64,000 nt of DNA from Himantopus leucocephalus (taxonomy: Eukaryota; Chordata; Aves; Charadriiformes; Recurvirostridae), in contig RSEF01000014.1 in assembly GCA_003993805.1 (NCBI GenBank), forward strand, positions 1,799,941 to 1,863,940, read 5' to 3'. Both the position numbers and the translations under genes were made by a program. The notes beneath the pieces are model-generated. The model made no database searches. It had not been told where the DNA came from and saw only the letters and a list, made by a program, of their open reading frames with translations. Positions 58,902 through 64,000 of the stretch are shown one piece after another (within the stretch, counting starts at the first letter, position 1; each line of letters begins with the position of its first letter).

Positions 58902-61900
58902 AGAAATGTCTGCTGACATATGGAAGTAATGTGCAGCAGTAAAATCCTGATCCATAATACCAACATATTTTTTGCGAGGTAGTCCCTATTCAGAATTAGC
59001 CGGACTCCTGCTACACTCAGCCCCTTTGGCTTTGATTAGATTGGGTGGGTTTGGTTGTCGGTTTCCTCATTTGTCTGTGTTTTGTAGGACAGGTTGGACT
59101 TTGTAGGATACAAAGTATCGTAAAGAGACAATTATGTTCAGAACCATGGGACAAGTTAGGGAGTAAATTAGCTACACTTTTTGTTGAGAAACCTTGAACA
59201 CCCCTAGCCCACAGCTAGATAGAAAAGTGAAGGAAGGGCAAAACTCATGAAATATGATAGGGAGACTATGGGGGCAAGGGTAGCCCATTAACTGATTTTA
59301 TTTCTGTCACCAGATAGGAAACTATATTTCTATGCTACAGAATTTGGTGGACTTGGGAGACCAACAGTTCCTCCTGTTGTTTACCAATATTTTAGCAGGA
59401 ACGCACCCTGAGACACTGAAATATTTCCAGTTCTCCCTTTTCCTTCTTCCTCTGTCTCAGCAGCTGCCTGGAGCATCCAGCCCTGGGAGGAGGAATTAGA
59501 AAGATGAGACAACATATAGATAGTATAAACTGGATTAGTCTCACTCTGCAAATCATTCTCCTGGCTCTTTGTGAAGTAAAACAAATCCAAGATACACCCT
59601 TCCTTTATGAGTTACGGGTGGTGCAGGAAGGACCTGGTAGAGATCATTAAGTGGTAGGTTCTGTATTTAAGAAATATTTTGCAGAAGGAGAAAGATCAGG
59701 ACGTAGTACTTGTAAAAGTGGATAAGCAATGAAAATGCAGATGAATTGTATGTGCATACTGCTAGCCAAAATCACCAGTGACTTGTAGAAACACCAAGCT
59801 GTGTAGGAGAATTTTAGAGCCACCCAACTGCCATTGAAGCAGGTGAGCTTTACAACTGTGTTGCAGAAAACAATCTCATTCCTTTCTGATTTTCAGTCTG
59901 GGAGTTCTGTCTTGGTTTCACAGATCAGACACAGGCTGCTTATCCTCTTGAACTACAATATAAATATATTAGCATTAATAATTATGAACAAGGAAAAAAT
60001 CTAGAACCAGTATTATCCTTTGAATCAGTTGTCTTTGTTGACTACAATATTTTGTCAAATATTTTCTAAAAAGGTGTGGGATTCATTATTAGTGTTTTAT
60101 TGTTGCATTTGAATTTCTTGGTCACTCTCTTTTCAAAATTTTATACAGTTGGTTTTTTTTTCAAATGGAGACATGGAAAGAATATTAATTACATTCTCAA
60201 TTTGAAGCCTGTCTTCCAACCTTCATAAAGCCAGCAGACTTGCTGCTTCTATAAAAAGAAATGTAATTCTGTATATCCTTCAGTTAGCTTCTTTCCCACC
60301 TATCTTGATAGATGGTCTGAATAAGCCTAATCTGTTTTGTCTGTTTTATCATGTGTAATAGATACAATTAACAATTTAGGGGAATTTACAGTAACACAAG
60401 GGCATCACTGTGAAAGAACAGTAGTGGTAGTCGGGCTATATAAATTCTGTTCGTGTCTGTGAAATGTCTTTTTTTTTTTTTCATTTATTTTTTAAATCAG
60501 AACGGAGACATGATGAGACTGGGGGACAGTATCACAAGAGCATGATAGGCAGGGTGCATTCCTGACTGACTGCAGAGGTGTTACAGTAACGGAGAGTTTT
60601 TATGCAAAGCACTAAAGTGGATTTGTGGATGTTTGTGCATTATGTGCAGTATGATGGAAGAAGGCCCAAAGGTGTATATTTGAATATTTAACTACCAGAT
60701 GATGGAAACACCTATAATTGTTGGAGGTTTGGATTTAACTGTGGGTGGTGCGGAGTAAACTTCAGCCCCTTGTCAGTCCCAACTCATGAGTCTTCCCTCA
60801 TGCTGAAAACTCCTAAATTCTCAGCATTGCTCTGTAGTTTCTGACTTGGCAGTCCTGAGCACCATTGCAACTTTCTAACCATATTCCCTGCTGCCCTGTG
60901 AGACAACACAAGTCATCTTTCATTCTCATGAAGCAATACAGGAGGAAGAAGAATGAGGACGTTAGCTGTACCCCAGGGCTGTGTCCACCTTTGTTAGAGT
61001 CCAAATAAGTTTGCTTTTCTACAGTCTCTCGGTGCCATTCCAGAAGGAATACCCAAGAGTGCACTGATGTCTCACAAGAACCAACATGCTATCCAGTCTG
61101 TCTGTATTAGGTATATAGAGAGTTATTAAATCTCCATATTTTATAAAGCTGGCACAAAAATTCAAGAACAAATTGGCATTTACCTACTATTTGACTAATA
61201 CCTACAGATGTATGATTAATACAAACCCATCCTGACTACTCTTTGGTGACCAGAGTGACAGATAGGTGTCACAGGATACTAGCTGTGCAGGCTTTGCTGT
61301 GCAAGACAAAAATCAATCAAGTAGAAACAGAGAAACACATTTAATATTGCAACAGACATTTTTCAAATTATTATACAAACATTAAAACATTACGAGCTAA
61401 ATCCTGTTCTAAGATGTAGCCATTCTGTTCTGTTGATGAAATCAGGCCTTAAAGATGACACAAGCAGTTAACAGTAGATTACATAAAGCAAGTGTCCATA
61501 ACCAGGGTATAAATGCCTTTTCTTCATTCTTTGTTCACCAAAGAGAAAAGATGACCTGGCTACAGGACCACTATCTATGCTATTGCACTCTGTGGTCATT
61601 TTTTTTTTAGCTTTTCAAGCTCCTGCAACCTGAAAGACCATCTCTCTGTATAACAGCACTTCTAAAACAAACTGGTCTTGAATCAGCCATCTACCTTCCC
61701 ATGTTGCCAAGAAATGCAAATGCAAAATATTAAATAGTGCATATTTTCAGTGTTTGAACCACTCTCAGTGCTCAGCAGTGGAGCATATAAGTACGTACAA
61801 GAGTCTCTGGCTAGCGAGCTTAGAAAAGTTTTCAAGATAAACTAACTGCATATGATGAAATAAGCTTTCACATGTGTCAGTCCAGGATCTCTGTGAACCT

Positions 61901-64000
61901 GGGAACAGTACTATCTTTCTGCTGTTGAAACAAACCAGAGCTATCTCAGGAGTAGATAAAAGCACCCCACTAGTGCTGTTCTGGAGTGCACTGCCATCTC
62001 ACAGTACCTTGCCTGGACATAATCTGTGATACAACATTCACAGCGTGAAGGGAGAGCAAGTGAAGCTGGCTGCAAAGGCTTAAAGCTACTGCTGAGTCTC
62101 ATGTTGGGAATCTCCAGCTTCCTCTTCAGTGCTGGCCTGTAATAGGGCCCTTTTCCCCTAATCTCCACTTCACATTCAAAAACAGTTGAAAAGGTGGACG
62201 TCTGCAATATAGGAGTGTGGCAGTTTACATCCAAAGCTGAGTTACCATTCAAATTAAAACAATAAGCAAATTTCATGGTGCGCTAAATTGCACAAAAACA
62301 TATCCTTTGCAGTTTTCTGGCATTTCTGCTTCCTTATACTGACTGGAGCTGGGGCATTCACCATGAATTTTTAATTTAGTTCCAGACCTCATACAAACTG
62401 AAAGAGGAAGGAAAAGATCAGCAGAAATGTATCTGAGCAGTGCAGTGTTCAAAAGGATGGTGAAAAACTGCTTTGTTTCTTCGTGGCTATTTCCCTGGTG
62501 TGGCATGCAGTTATTTAATCAGGGCATTATGAGACACTGCCGACAGCAAGACAGATGATTCTAAATGAAGCTGTGCACTTGGTAATGAGGACTGACCAAA
62601 ATGCTTGAGTGCTCTGCTTCAGAGCAGGCTCCCCAAGACTATATTGTAAAGATCATTTACTGATAAGGCTGTAACCACATTATTATTATACAAGCCTGAC
62701 AATTTATAAGCCCGAGTTTTACATGCATGCACTAGAAAATGCTTAAGTTGTTCTGTACACGGTAAACCATAATTTTTAATGTTCTCTACTCCTTGGAAAT
62801 CCCCTCCTGTGTGTGAAGAGAAAGGCTTCAGTGTCTTGAGACACCTTTAAACTATCTGCTTTGTATTTTGCCTGCAAACCCACTGGAGATCATTACACCC
62901 TCAGGTTGTAGGGCATCAGATCCTCGGGTACGGTGAGGCAGCTTAACTCCATTAATAAACTGGCTGAAAGAGGCCACTGTAGAACAGAAATGTGCATGAT
63001 GTTACATTGCATTGCTACGAAGTAACTCATCTTTGGTTATAACCAATAACCAGCAATGTTTTCTGTACCACAGACAGAGAAGTTAAAACAGAGCTCCCTT
63101 TCCATTTAACAAATTAAATAGAAACTACCTAACTTCCATGACATTCTTTCTGTAGTGGACATAATCAGGATGTACACTCTCTTGTGATATGATGACACAC
63201 ACATCAAAAGGCACTGACCAGGAAATGGCACCCCATCGTGCAGAGTGTTGTACAGATACACAAGTTTTACCTCCTGATTTAAGACACAACAAATCATCAG
63301 AGTAAAAAGGGCAGGTCCATATGCAATAACAAGCTTCTGCTTTTGTTAATACTATTACTTAGCATTTCATATTTAAACTAACATGCAAATACCAAAGGCT
63401 AATTGTTGACATTAGTAAAAAAGGGGATGATGTTTTTTCAGCTTCTTCCCAGACCTTCTGGAGGCTACTGTCACCTTGCCATGCAATTTAGGACCTATGC
63501 CGTAAGGGACCATTAAAGTAAATAGTAAGATCTATTTATTTTTGACCAATGGAAAAGTGTGACCAGAAGACAGTGTTAGTATTAAAATAGGAAATATATG
63601 CAGGGATCATCTAAAACAGCTACCATAAATAGCATTTTCTACAGTATTTTAAGAAAGTTGAAGCCTATGAGCAAAGAGATCAAATAGCAAAGTCTTAATA
63701 TAATAATTTTCTACTTTTCAAAGAACAGACTATGGCCTCTAGATTACTTCCTATTCTATATCTAGCGTGTAGAAAGGCAGCTCAGCAGCAGAGCCAGGGT
63801 GCAGACACCTGGATACTTGGTTCTAAGTCCTGCCAACAGCATGTTCTGGTACCTGGTCAAGCTGTGATTTGGGTGGAAGCTCAATGCTGAGCACATATTT
63901 TTGAGCGGGTCAGGTCTCCTACTCAGCCTCTGCGTTGCCCTCTGCCAAATATATGATCTTTTGTCCAAAGCTTGTGTGACATAACCCTTCATTCACCTCA

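Noticed and set aside
63435..63480. Minus-strand text resembling the end of BMERB1 exon 1 (E-G-L-G-R)
   Set aside because: An in-frame TAG lies two codons upstream and there is no GT donor after the match, so it cannot be the exon.

Overview
The window is vertebrate nuclear DNA, most likely from a bird. It has short exons with GT-AG introns, single-copy AT-rich intronic sequence, very few interspersed repeats, and one CR1 LINE fragment whose 3' end carries the octamer-type tail typical of avian (and other sauropsid) CR1. No bacterial, phage, CRISPR or operon-like organisation is present. I recognised the two genes by translating the exons and comparing them with remembered human orthologues; no database search was possible.

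Layout: (1) 1-2218, plus strand: the last four coding exons of MARF1 (meiosis regulator and mRNA stability factor 1; KIAA0430/limkain-b1), giving the C-terminal 198 residues from the end of the last LOTUS domain to the stop. (2) 2219 to about 4860: probable MARF1 3' UTR with several AATAAA signals. (3) About 4861-11083: intergenic sequence between two convergent genes, with no confident gene. (4) About 11084-14538: probable 3' UTR of the minus-strand gene. (5) 14539-38118, minus strand: five coding exons of BMERB1 (C16orf45), covering residues 36-204 of an expected 204-residue protein and most of its bMERB domain. (6) 38119-64000: sequence 5' of BMERB1 exon 2, presumably its large first intron. 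The exon for residues 1-35 was not found and probably lies beyond the right edge.

The tail-to-tail MARF1/BMERB1 order matches human 16p13.11, which supports both identifications. MARF1 is an oocyte RNA-binding and RNA-cleaving factor; BMERB1 carries a Rab-binding-type bMERB domain. I see no functional link between them beyond adjacency and possible 3'-end interaction.

Other content: a CR1 reverse-transcriptase fragment interrupted by a 100-N gap, a possible degenerate solo LTR with two YY1-like motifs (about 32.75-33.2 kb), simple repeats, short tandem duplications, a perfect 10-bp-stem hairpin at 10.34 kb, and single-N positions, one of them flanked by an exact 26-bp duplication that looks like an assembly join. 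I found no convincing undescribed system. The most interesting points are the CaaX-like BMERB1 C-terminus, the convergent 3' ends, and the LTR-like block.
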